Below are positions 1 to 5,947 of a stretch of DNA of 9,044 bases, piece after piece. The translations under genes were made by a program, and so were the position numbers. Position 1 is the first letter of the stretch, and each line of letters opens with the position of its first letter. The DNA comes from Desulfobacterales bacterium. GTDB taxonomy: Bacteria > Desulfobacterota > Desulfobacteria > Desulfobacterales > 4be13. The DNA lies in contig JAOZRQ010000271.1 of the NCBI GenBank assembly GCA_029940115.1, positions 1 through 9,044 on the forward strand, in the 5' to 3' direction. The notes beneath the pieces are model-generated. The model did not search any database. It saw only the letters and a list, made by a program, of their open reading frames with translations, and was not told the DNA's origin.

Positions 1-45
1 CGACTGAGCGTTCGACTGAGCTCACGCCGAAGTCTCACGCCGAAG
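1..45. repeat. Dispersed repeat copy, cut by the window edge
   Basis: Bases 7-34 recur without mismatch at 4756-4783. The core around TGAGCTCA is an imperfect palindrome, and the unit CTCACGCCGAAG occurs twice in a row here (21-32 and 34-45). No coding potential is seen. It is probably one member of a genome-wide family of short intergenic repeats. Confidence 0.7.
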
Positions 46-285
46 CATTGCCGGGCAATTTGTCCAGTCCCGCAGGACGACTGGGGATCCATCCCAAAAT
101 GAGTTTTCAGACTGTTTGGGGGACTCCCCAACTTATAAATACGCACCCGCCACGCTCAGTTCGGATTGGCAAATCCGATTCTTCCCTTGCCAGAAAAATC
201 CGGGTTTTTTCCTCAATCATTTTTTGTCCTGTACACAGAAGTCTAAGGAACTCGCATTGTCCCAGTTCCGAAAAGGAGTGGAAAG
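46..285. other. Gene-free spacer
   Basis: Open frames here have no ribosome binding site and no recognisable protein similarity. The only structure seen is a small palindrome at 161-178 (TCGGATT, GGCA, AATCCGA), of the kind found as short dispersed repeats. No convincing promoter was found. Confidence 0.5.
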
Positions 286-368
286 GGAGTGCTGAAATGA
301 GCCCCCAGGCGACATTTTAGCATTTCAGCGGGCGCTAAAATGTCGCTTGGGGCTCATTTCAGCACTCC
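286..368. repeat. Long near-perfect inverted repeat (hairpin element)
   Basis: The left arm 286-321 (begins GGAGTGCTGAAATGAG, ends CATTTTAGC) pairs with the right arm 334-368 across a 12-nt loop, with one bulged base and one G-T pair. The loop start carries CATTTCAGC (321-329), which can pair with GCTGAAATG at 291-299, so two alternative folds are possible. There is no T-tract after it, so a simple terminator is not favoured. A miniature palindromic or MITE-like element is more likely; no target-site duplication was recognised. Confidence 0.8.
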
Positions 369-432
369 TCTGAAAATTCTCATGGGATGATGCGTTTTTT
401 TCGAGTCCCTAAGTTCAAGTCTATCAAACCCT

Positions 433-532
433 GTCATTCCTGCGAAAGCAGGAAACTACTGCTCAAATCCCGTCATTCCTGCGAAAGCAGGAATCCACCA
501 CTCCGCTGTCCGCAAGATGGATTCCTGCTTTC
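433..532. repeat. REP-like palindromic repeats, three copies
   Basis: GTCATTCCTGCGAAAGCAGG occurs at 433-452 and again at 472-491, each self-complementary through TTCCTGC and GCAGGAA. A third, inverted copy at 518-532 (TGGATTCCTGCTTTC) is the reverse complement of 483-497, so 472-532 can form a larger cruciform. This resembles the abundant short extragenic palindromes of many proteobacteria and Desulfobacterota. No transposase gene is nearby. Confidence 0.8.
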
Positions 533-533
533 C

Positions 534-572
534 ACGGTTCGGCATATCGGCTCCGAGCTTTTTGAAGATGAC
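534..572 (+). pseudogene. Fossil of a vapB-like antitoxin segment
   Basis: These 39 bases match 6059-6097, inside the antitoxin gene at 5948-6190, at 31 of 39 positions without gaps. Seven of the eight differences are transitions. In the corresponding frame both read SELFED preceded by TV-x-H. The match stops where similarity to the FGE gene begins (about 568), so the region is a mosaic. Because it is short, it could still be coincidental, but the conserved frame argues against that. Confidence 0.45.
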
Positions 573-844
573 CACCTCCATATCCAAGACGGTAGGCACA
601 GAACCGAAAGAATACCATGACTCTCTGAGCAGAAAGGAGGCAGAGAGATTTTTCAGTTTGGTCAGAAATGCTCCTGCTGGAAGTTACGATGAAAAGAGTC
701 TTCCTGGCTTTCAAAAAAGTGTTGACATGAAATATGAGGGTGGGATAACAAAGAATGAAAATGGGGAATGACAAAGGCTTTCGCGTCGTGAGAATCCAAC
801 CGGATTGGCCGTCAAGGGAGGAATGCAAATGCTCAGAAAAATGA
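568..844 (+). pseudogene. Collapsed partial copy of the FGE-domain gene
   Basis: Bases 568-765 encode a stretch (TEPKEYHDSLSRKEAERFF, then SYDEKSLPGFQK and VDMKYEG) clearly paralogous to TEPKECHDSLARKVAKKFY and its continuation in the gene at 829-2517 (about 1843-2030). That frame stops at 769-771. One frame over, 767-844 reads NDKGFRVVRI-QPDWPSREE and ends TGA at 842-844, matching the FGE-domain end at 2680-2739 (NIGFRLVWPDSFSQEE). The whole FGE core, about 650 bp by comparison with the downstream copy, is therefore missing and the two ends are joined out of frame. The tail overlaps the start of the next gene and supplies its Shine-Dalgarno sequence. Confidence 0.8.
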
Positions 845-2517
845 GGTTCTTCTTTTTTGTCCTTATGCCATCCTTGGGTCTTAGGATGTCAGTTGCCCCG
901 GACCAGGAGCCTATGCGAAAAAACGGAAAGGCATATGGGGTGGTTGACGGTCTGTTTCAGTACAACTGGTGGAATTATTGTGAGCGGGCATTGTCTTTCG
1001 GGGATGGCGGATTTTGGCACGCGGCCGAGCTGGACCTGAAAGAGGCCATCAAGCAACGAGAGGATGACCAAACCCGGGCCCGGACATATGGAAGGCATTT
1101 CATTGATTATTTCCCGCATCGGGAGCTGGGGGTCGCGTATTATCACCAAGGGAAAATCGAGACGGCCATTGGGGAACTGACCACCTCCCTCTCCACTGCC
1201 GAATCATCCAAGGCAAAATTATACCTCGATCTGGTTAGAACCGCCCTGATCAGGCAGTGGCATGGGCTTATTGAAAATATAATGAAAGACAGGAAAAGAG
1301 AAGCGATTCTCAAGGAATTGGACAATAATTGGGATGATCTCTTTCTGAAATTGAATGAGTTGAACGAAGACAAGCTCAATGCTGTTGCCAAAAAGCTCGG
1401 AATGAAAGACTATGCCAAGCCGGAATCGCATGACCTCATTGAAAATATTCTGAAATATAGAAAAAGAGAAGCGATCCTCAAAGAATTGAACAATGAGATT
1501 TTTTTGAAGTTAAACCTCTTGGATCAGGTTGTGCTCAATGTCGTTGCTCATGATCTTGGAATAAAAGACTATTCCCAACAAGACAAGCCTGAGCTTATTG
1601 AAAACATAATGAAAGACAGGAAAAGAGAGGCGATCCTCAAGGCATTGAAAGTCAAACGATGGCCTAAGATTTTGGCAGAATTCTTTGGCATTTTGAGCGG
1701 CTTGGCAAGTATCATTGCATTGTTATTCTATACCGACATAGGGAAGGATTTGAAAGAATGGTTCTATCCCGATCCTGTCATCACGACGACAACGACCACA
1801 GTCATCCCTGCCCGAACCACTGTCCTGGTCCCTTCGGACACGACCACCTCCACGGTGGACACAGAACCGAAAGAATGCCATGATTCTCTGGCCAGAAAGG
1901 TGGCAAAGAAATTTTATGATTCAGTCAAAAAGGCTCCTCCTGCAACTTACGATGAAAACAATCTTTCCCTTGGTCTCCAAAAAGATGTTGACATGGAGTA
2001 TGGAGGCAGGTTAATGAGGGACAAGAATGGCAAATTGACGGGCAGGATGACATTCTCCCACAAAGAATCTGCCAACACCTTCACGCTTGACAGTGATGGC
2101 ACCATCAGTCCCAATGAAGGGGATGAATGGACTGACCCTGTGACCGGGATGGAATTTGTCTGGGTTTCGGGAGGATGTTTCAAAATGGGTTGCGAAGGTC
2201 AGGCAGCCCCCTGTTACCCCAATCAGAAACCGATTCATCCTGTGTGTGTTGACGGATTCTGGATGGGAGCGCGCGAGGTGACTCAGGGGCAATGGGATAA
2301 GCTCACGCAAAAAGACCCTTCTGAACAGAATGCAGTCAAAGGTCCGGCAAGGGAGATCAGTTGGGATGATGCAAAAGCGTTTGTCCACAAGCTGAACGCC
2401 CATGAAAGCACCGTCGGGAAATTTCGATTGCCCACAGAGGCTGAGTGGGAATATGCCTGCCGAAACATGGCGGGCACCTCGAGGCTGTCTGGCATGGAGG
2501 GCGGGGTTCAGGAGTAG
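829..2517 (+). CDS. Chimeric TPR-like / helical-repeat / TM / FGE-sulfatase protein, truncated by amber
   Basis: ATG 829 is chosen because AGGGAGG (815-821) lies 7 nt upstream; an in-frame TTG at 805 and ATG at 823 have worse spacing. The reading frame gives 562 aa. Order: hydrophobic N-terminus (residues 5-17); TPR-like domain (about 35-143) closely related to the start of the next gene; three copies of LIENI-x-K-x-RKREAILK (from residues 147, 203 and 256); one membrane helix (281-305); Thr-rich linker (about 318-345); a 75-residue region; and FGE-sulfatase domain PF03781 from about 437 (GMEFVWVSGGCFKMG, FRLPTEAEWEYACR). The FGE domain seems to lack roughly 35-50 residues after EYACR and then stops at TAG. 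The FGE-type catalytic cysteine pair is not seen. Probably a surface or signalling protein in decay; the function is unknown. Confidence 0.75.
   Translation: MLRKMRFFFFVLMPSLGLRMSVAPDQEPMRKNGKAYGVVDGLFQYNWWNYCERALSFGDGGFWHAAELDLKEAIKQREDDQTRARTYGRHFIDYFPHRELGVAYYHQGKIETAIGELTTSLSTAESSKAKLYLDLVRTALIRQWHGLIENIMKDRKREAILKELDNNWDDLFLKLNELNEDKLNAVAKKLGMKDYAKPESHDLIENILKYRKREAILKELNNEIFLKLNLLDQVVLNVVAHDLGIKDYSQQDKPELIENIMKDRKREAILKALKVKRWPKILAEFFGILSGLASIIALLFYTDIGKDLKEWFYPDPVITTTTTTVIPARTTVLVPSDTTTSTVDTEPKECHDSLARKVAKKFYDSVKKAPPATYDENNLSLGLQKDVDMEYGGRLMRDKNGKLTGRMTFSHKESANTFTLDSDGTISPNEGDEWTDPVTGMEFVWVSGGCFKMGCEGQAAPCYPNQKPIHPVCVDGFWMGAREVTQGQWDKLTQKDPSEQNAVKGPAREISWDDAKAFVHKLNAHESTVGKFRLPTEAEWEYACRNMAGTSRLSGMEGGVQE
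1267..1647 (+). repeat. Three 54-bp coding repeats (helical-repeat motif)
   Basis: Copies lie at 1267-1320, 1435-1488 and 1594-1647; the first and third match at about 50 of 54 bases. At protein level the full unit is L-x-ELxxxxLNxVAxxLGxKDY, then about 8 residues, then LIENIxKxRKREAILKxL. Units one and two are complete between copies. The first copy is an orphan second half, as expected if the domain was cut at a fusion junction near 1258-1266. The pattern (LG-x-K-x-Y then a helix beginning LIE) resembles Rho-N/SAP-like or effector-associated (EAD-type) helical domains. That family assignment is tentative. Confidence 0.7.
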
Positions 2518-2739
2518 TGCGAGGATGCGTATTTCATCAACGCCTATGCTGAACATTCGCTTCACAATCCTTTATATGCGGATGGTGGCGGATCGGTCAA
2601 AGTTGTGCGGGGTGGAAGCCAGTCTTCCCCGGCAGGATATTTCTCCTGCATCCGCCGTTCCAATATCCGCCGTGACAAACGATACAGCAACATCGGCTTC
2701 CGCCTTGTGTGGCCGGATTCATTTTCACAGGAGGAATAA
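2518..2739 (+). pseudogene. Rest of the FGE-sulfatase domain beyond the amber codon
   Basis: Directly after TAG 2515-2517 the same frame continues CEDAYF, then HNPLY, KVVRGGS, CIRRSNIRRDKRYSNIGFRLV and stops at TAA 2737-2739. This is the standard end of an FGE-sulfatase domain (normally GNVQEW or GNVWEW, CED, LRGGSW, R-x-x-GFRL). The amber falls where family members have Trp, one base change from TGG. With it read as an amino acid the product would be 636 aa. There is no start codon with an SD for this part alone, so it is best seen as a disrupted 3' end. Confidence 0.85.
2729..2734 (+). promoter_or_regulatory. Ribosome binding site deciding a TTG start
   Basis: AGGAGG lies inside the last codons of the FGE frame, 9 nt before TTG 2744. 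No ATG or GTG in the right frame is close. The open frame extends back to 2402, but that stretch is the out-of-frame shadow of the FGE domain. The embedded SD implies translational coupling to the upstream gene, a coupling the amber codon would weaken. Confidence 0.75.
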
Positions 2740-2743
2740 GAAA

Positions 2744-4720
2744 TTGATTGGCAAAGCAACAATTTTCTTTACGATTCTGTTTTTTTCAGCGACCATATTC
2801 TGTCTCGAAGGATGCCAGCCAATCCCGGATACCGGTATTGAAAAGGATGGCAGACGATATGGTGTTGTTCCTTCGTTCTCGGGCGAGTGGTGGCATCATT
2901 ATGAACGGGGATTGTCTTTTGCAGACGGTGCGCTTTGGAAGGAGGCCGAACTTGATCTGCGAGAAGCGGTCCGGCAACGGGAGGCTGATCAGAAAAGGCG
3001 GGCCCGCACTTACGGAAGGCATTTTTTTGAATCATCTTACCATGAGGAAGGCTATTTTCCCCACAGGGAACTCGGGATTGTCCTGTATCATCAGAGACGG
3101 ATAAAGGAAGCGATTGATGAACTGGAAATTTCCCTTGCCAGTGTGAAGTCTTCCAGAGCCGAGACATACCTTGACCGGGCCAGGAAAATTCTCATAGAGC
3201 AGGATGGGTTTGACCGCCGTCCTCCTGAAATTGCGCTCACCTCTCCGGAACAGAATTTTCTGACCAACGCATCTTTCGTTACCATTCGGGGGGTTGCCAA
3301 GGATGACACTTATGTTCGTTCCATTACAGTCGGGGGAAAGAAAGTCCGCGTGGATGTCTCAAATCAGGAAATCTCTTTTCTTATGAGAGTTCCTGTGATT
3401 CCGGGTAAAAATGAAATTCCTGTGCTGGCAAAAGATTTGATCGGCAAAGAAGGCAAATCTTCTGTCACCGTCAATGTGGACCGCATGGGGCCTGTCATCA
3501 GTGTCGAGGAACCTTTTGAGGAGCAGCCGGTTTACGAGACAGGGCTTGTGGAATTGAAGGGATATGTTTTTGACAAGTCCGGCTTGACAGAAATCATGAT
3601 CAATGGTATAAAGACCGATTGCAACGGACAACAGGAGATTCGGTTCGGAAAACAGGTAAAAATCGGTGAGAAACAGAGGCGGCTGGAAATCAGAGCCGAA
3701 GACATGGCCGGAAATGTCACTTCCTCAGACATCATCCTGTCGGACAGGGAGGCGGTCCGGTCAAGCTGGGTGGCCGAGAACGGAAACATCGCTTTTGCAA
3801 ACATTCTTCTGTCACAACAGCAAAGCGCCGAACTGAACCAAATTGTGCTGGAAAAATTCAAGGATGAGCATAAAACCTATGTCACATACCTCAAGGAAAT
3901 CCTGATTAATGGGACCATCAAAGTCAGGGGGAGTGAGGCGATGACACGTCTCTGGTTTAATCAGGATGAGGGCTCTTTCAGAGTCAAAAACAGATCAACG
4001 TGTGATTTCAGTTATATTTATCCTCTTGAGATAGGGAACATCATTATTCTGGCTGAAGATGCTTCCGGCGGGGAGATCAGCAGAAGGGAGATCAGGATCA
4101 TACGCAAGGATTCAGATACGCTGAGAGGGCAGCGACTGGGGGCAGAGATCATGGCGTTCAAGGAATTCCCCAAAGACCTTTATTTGGGCTTTGAGGACTC
4201 GCTTGATACGGTGATGCTTGAAGGCGAACGCTTCCGGGTCATTACGGAGGAGGAGGATATGGAGGCCGATTGCATGATAAGGGGCAAGTTCAGAAAGAGG
4301 CCGGGTTATGTGGAGGCAAGTGCCAATTTATATTTATACGAGCTGGGGAAAGATAAAAAGAGCAAGATACGGCTTGCAAAGGCTAATGCTTACAGGGAGT
4401 ATGAAAATGAAATAGGCAGGGATGTGATAACTGAGCTTGCCAAGGAGATCCATTGGAAGCTGGCATACGATGTGCCGTTGATTGATGGAACGGTGACGGA
4501 GACCGACGGCACAAAGAAAGTCGTCACTGACCTCGGCAAAGAGATGCAGATAAAGAAAGGCATGGAGATTGTCGTGTATCAGGATCCACCGAAAATTGAA
4601 GACGATTATGAGGTGTTGGGGCAGGCCAGGATCAACGCTGTCAAGAAACAGACATCTTCTGCGTTTTTGAAAGAACCGAAAAAACCGATTCAAAAGGGGC
4701 AGCCGGTGATTACCCGGTGA
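2744..4720 (+). CDS. Envelope lipoprotein: TPR-like, Ig-like and CsgG/FlgT-like domains
   Basis: The 658-aa product begins with a lipoprotein signal: hydrophobic residues 5-19 and lipobox LEGC with Cys24. A TPR-like domain follows (about 33-153: YGVV, WWHHYERGLSFADG, ARTYGRHF, YFPHRELGIVLYHQ), sharing most motifs with the upstream gene. Then come two Ig-like beta-sandwiches (about 160-248 and 250-333), a probable third (about 376-460), a CsgG/LpoB-like alpha-beta domain (about 466-580: LGAEIMAFKEFP, ERFRVITEEED, VEASANLYLYELG, ITELAKEIHWKL) and a C-terminal beta domain with a FlgT-C-like pattern (GTVTETDG, IKKGMEIVVYQ, QARINAV, IQKGQPVITR). It probably sits on the inner leaflet of the outer membrane or in the periplasm. 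The role is unknown; the domain calls are pattern-based. The frame appears intact. Confidence 0.85.
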   Translation: MIGKATIFFTILFFSATIFCLEGCQPIPDTGIEKDGRRYGVVPSFSGEWWHHYERGLSFADGALWKEAELDLREAVRQREADQKRRARTYGRHFFESSYHEEGYFPHRELGIVLYHQRRIKEAIDELEISLASVKSSRAETYLDRARKILIEQDGFDRRPPEIALTSPEQNFLTNASFVTIRGVAKDDTYVRSITVGGKKVRVDVSNQEISFLMRVPVIPGKNEIPVLAKDLIGKEGKSSVTVNVDRMGPVISVEEPFEEQPVYETGLVELKGYVFDKSGLTEIMINGIKTDCNGQQEIRFGKQVKIGEKQRRLEIRAEDMAGNVTSSDIILSDREAVRSSWVAENGNIAFANILLSQQQSAELNQIVLEKFKDEHKTYVTYLKEILINGTIKVRGSEAMTRLWFNQDEGSFRVKNRSTCDFSYIYPLEIGNIIILAEDASGGEISRREIRIIRKDSDTLRGQRLGAEIMAFKEFPKDLYLGFEDSLDTVMLEGERFRVITEEEDMEADCMIRGKFRKRPGYVEASANLYLYELGKDKKSKIRLAKANAYREYENEIGRDVITELAKEIHWKLAYDVPLIDGTVTETDGTKKVVTDLGKEMQIKKGMEIVVYQDPPKIEDDYEVLGQARINAVKKQTSSAFLKEPKKPIQKGQPVITR

Positions 4721-4723
4721 AAA

Positions 4724-4745
4724 GCCTCGGAATCAATTCCGAGGC
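4724..4745. repeat. Palindrome after the lipoprotein gene
   Basis: GCCTCGGAAT and ATTCCGAGGC form 10-bp arms around CA, starting 3 nt after the stop codon. There is no T-tract, so intrinsic termination is doubtful, though the position suits mRNA 3'-end protection. It resembles in design the AGCCGAGGGAT palindromes of the two arrays downstream. Confidence 0.7.
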
Positions 4746-4755
4746 TGACAGCTCA

Positions 4756-4783
4756 AGCGTTCGACTGAGCTCACGCCGAAGTC
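4756..4783. repeat. Dispersed repeat, second copy
   Basis: These 28 bases are identical to 7-34. The copies sit on either side of the FGE/lipoprotein block, so recombination between them could excise or duplicate about 4.7 kb. Confidence 0.8.
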
Positions 4784-4806
4784 AGGCTGAAGCCAGCTAT
4801 GGTTAT

Positions 4807-4903
4807 AGTGCGCTTTAGCGTACTTTGGCTTTCAGCCGGGGGATTGATCCCTCGGCTTACTTTGGCTTTCAGCCGGGGGATTGATCCTTCAGCTTACTTT
4901 GGG
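4807..4903. repeat. Palindromic tandem array, 2 units plus a fragment
   Basis: An 18-nt near-palindrome AGTGCGCTTTAGCGTACT (4807-4824) leads into two 37-bp units (4821-4857 and 4858-4894), each TACTTTGGCTTTCAGCC followed by a GGGATTGATCC hairpin core, then a partial third at 4895-4903. The second unit has lost some pairing (CCTTCAGCT). The same leader and units reappear at 6663-6835. There are no unique spacers, so it is not CRISPR. Confidence 0.85.
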
Positions 4904-4932
4904 TTCGCACAAAGCAAGCTACAGGAGCTTGA

Positions 4933-4986
4933 ATGGACAGCCGCACAATCATCAGAAAACTTGCCAAGGTCGGATGGTACAAGGTC
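4933..4986 (+). pseudogene. Truncated hicA toxin, first 18 codons
   Basis: MDSRTIIRKLAKVGWYKV matches the N-terminus of HicA mRNA-interferase toxins (MDSR-x-IIR-x-L-x-x-x-GWY-x-V). AGGAG at 4923-4927 precedes ATG 4933. The catalytic GSH and the HP-x-K and TVPHP parts that should follow are absent: after codon 18 the sequence becomes unrelated and the frame runs to a stop at 5124. No hicB follows. It is a stump left by a deletion or insertion, and it sits directly before two intact toxin-antitoxin operons. Confidence 0.7.
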
Positions 4987-5055
4987 TTGATCTCAATCCC
5001 CACTGTCTCGGCCCCGCCATCCCGGTCGGCGGGAGCGGGAACGGGGAAATCTGTC

Positions 5056-5142
5056 GGAACCGGGAACATTGCCGGTTCCAAGATTTTTGTGGTATCAAGA
5101 TTAAGATCAAGATCAAGTAATTAAGATTAAGAGACCACAAAA
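5056..5142. repeat. Nested inverted repeats and an AAGATY hexamer tract
   Basis: GGAACCGG (5056-5063) pairs with CCGGTTCC (5072-5079), followed a few bases later by five T (5084-5088): a weak terminator-like shape. TTTTGTGGT (5085-5093) pairs with ACCACAAAA (5134-5142) around a loop made mostly of AAGATT/AAGATC hexamers. The hexamers look like slippage-generated simple repeat. No gene is seen from 4987 to 5184. Confidence 0.55.
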
Positions 5143-5184
5143 TCCGTTAGAACCAGTCATATTTTAACATCAGGAGACTATGGC

Positions 5185-5490
5185 ATGATCAACACTGAAA
5201 TGACACAGCAGGCAGAAAAAATCCCGGGACCGGCGTTCATGCCGGAGATATCAGCGGAGACGCTTGTGGAAGCCTTGTATCGGCTCCCTCCCGAATATCT
5301 GCCCCATATTTTGCAGTACATCGAATTTTTGGAACACAAATTCACCCACACGCCCTCCGATCCCTCCGAAGATGGGGCATTGTGGGACGCTGTCCAGGCT
5401 GAGAGAGCCTATCGGAGACGGCATCCTGAGGATGTCATCGTGTGTGACACGGCCGAGGAGCTCCGTGCGGCTCTGGAGGATGAGGAATGA
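5185..5490 (+). CDS. Antitoxin of a RelE/ParE-type toxin-antitoxin pair
   Basis: 101 aa; ATG 5185 with AGGAG at 5172-5176. The N-terminal half has the short helical DUF2281-like pattern (LVEALYRLPPEYLPHILQYI then EFLEHKF), and the C-terminal half is acidic (LWDAVQAERAYRRRHPED, CDTAEELRAALEDEE), as in antitoxins whose disordered tail wraps the toxin. No ribbon-helix-helix or HTH motif is obvious, so DNA-binding autoregulation is not established. The stop overlaps the next start as ATGA (5487-5490), the usual toxin-antitoxin arrangement. The antitoxin call relies mainly on the neighbour. Confidence 0.75.
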   Translation: MINTEMTQQAEKIPGPAFMPEISAETLVEALYRLPPEYLPHILQYIEFLEHKFTHTPSDPSEDGALWDAVQAERAYRRRHPEDVIVCDTAEELRAALEDEE

Positions 5491-5786
5491 GATATCGGGT
5501 GATTCTGTCCAAAGCCATCCGCAGGCAACTGAGCCGTCTGCCCGGAAATGTGAGAAACATCGCCCGTCGGCAAATCATGTCGTTGGCGAACCAGCCCCGT
5601 CCAGGGAACGCCAAGGAACTTGAGGGACATCCGGAGCATTGCCGCATGTGGATCATGGGGAGGTTCCGTCTGGTCTGGCATGTCTCCGAGGATGAGCGAC
5701 GTGTTGACATTCTGTACGTCGGTCCCAAGTCGCCAGAACTATACGCTTATCTTGGCTTGGGCAGGGCAGAGGACGATGACCGGTGA
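5487..5786 (+). CDS. RelE/ParE-superfamily toxin
   Basis: 99 aa, typical length for the family (PF05016). Features: YRVILSKAIRRQLSRLP at the start (strand then helix), PRPGNAKELEG (residues 37-47), RMWIMGRFRLVWHV (53-66) and VDILYVGPKSPELY (73-86), in the order expected for the RelE fold. Arg53, Arg59 and Arg61 lie where family members carry basic catalytic or RNA-contacting residues. Whether it is an mRNA interferase (RelE) or gyrase poison (ParE) cannot be told from sequence alone. Cotranscribed and coupled with the upstream antitoxin. Confidence 0.87.
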   Translation: MRYRVILSKAIRRQLSRLPGNVRNIARRQIMSLANQPRPGNAKELEGHPEHCRMWIMGRFRLVWHVSEDERRVDILYVGPKSPELYAYLGLGRAEDDDR

Positions 5787-5947
5787 ATTTGTCAGAACAA
5801 GGGGGTGGTGCTTGCTTTTTCAGCCGGGCAGGAAAAATGTCGGACCCGGAGTTTTCGACTTTGAGAGGGACAATGTGCTGGAAGTATGGAATCACATTCT
5901 GAATTTCCATCGTTTCAGCAACATATACAAAGAAGGAGAAATTGGTG

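Noticed and set aside
463..828. 121-aa open frame on the minus strand
   Set aside because: It is antisense to the FGE remnant and REP repeats, has no recognisable domain and no supported start.
2515..2517. Pyrrolysine insertion site
   Set aside because: The position is normally Trp, FGE proteins are not pyrrolysine users, and the upstream deletion points to plain decay.
2011..2565. 184-aa open frame on the minus strand
   Set aside because: It lies antisense to the clear FGE-sulfatase domain and shows no family motif.
2640..2715. Variable region of a diversity-generating retroelement
   Set aside because: FGE-type C-termini are frequent targets, but no template repeat or reverse transcriptase is in the window and the codons are not enriched for AAC/AAT.
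2402..2743. N-terminal extension of the lipoprotein frame
   Set aside because: This part is an out-of-frame reading of the FGE domain; the SD, the TTG and the lipoprotein signal place the start at 2744.
5824..5860. Terminator after the RelE/ParE-type toxin
   Set aside because: CCGGG/CCCGG arms are only 5 bp with a 16-nt loop, followed by just four T.
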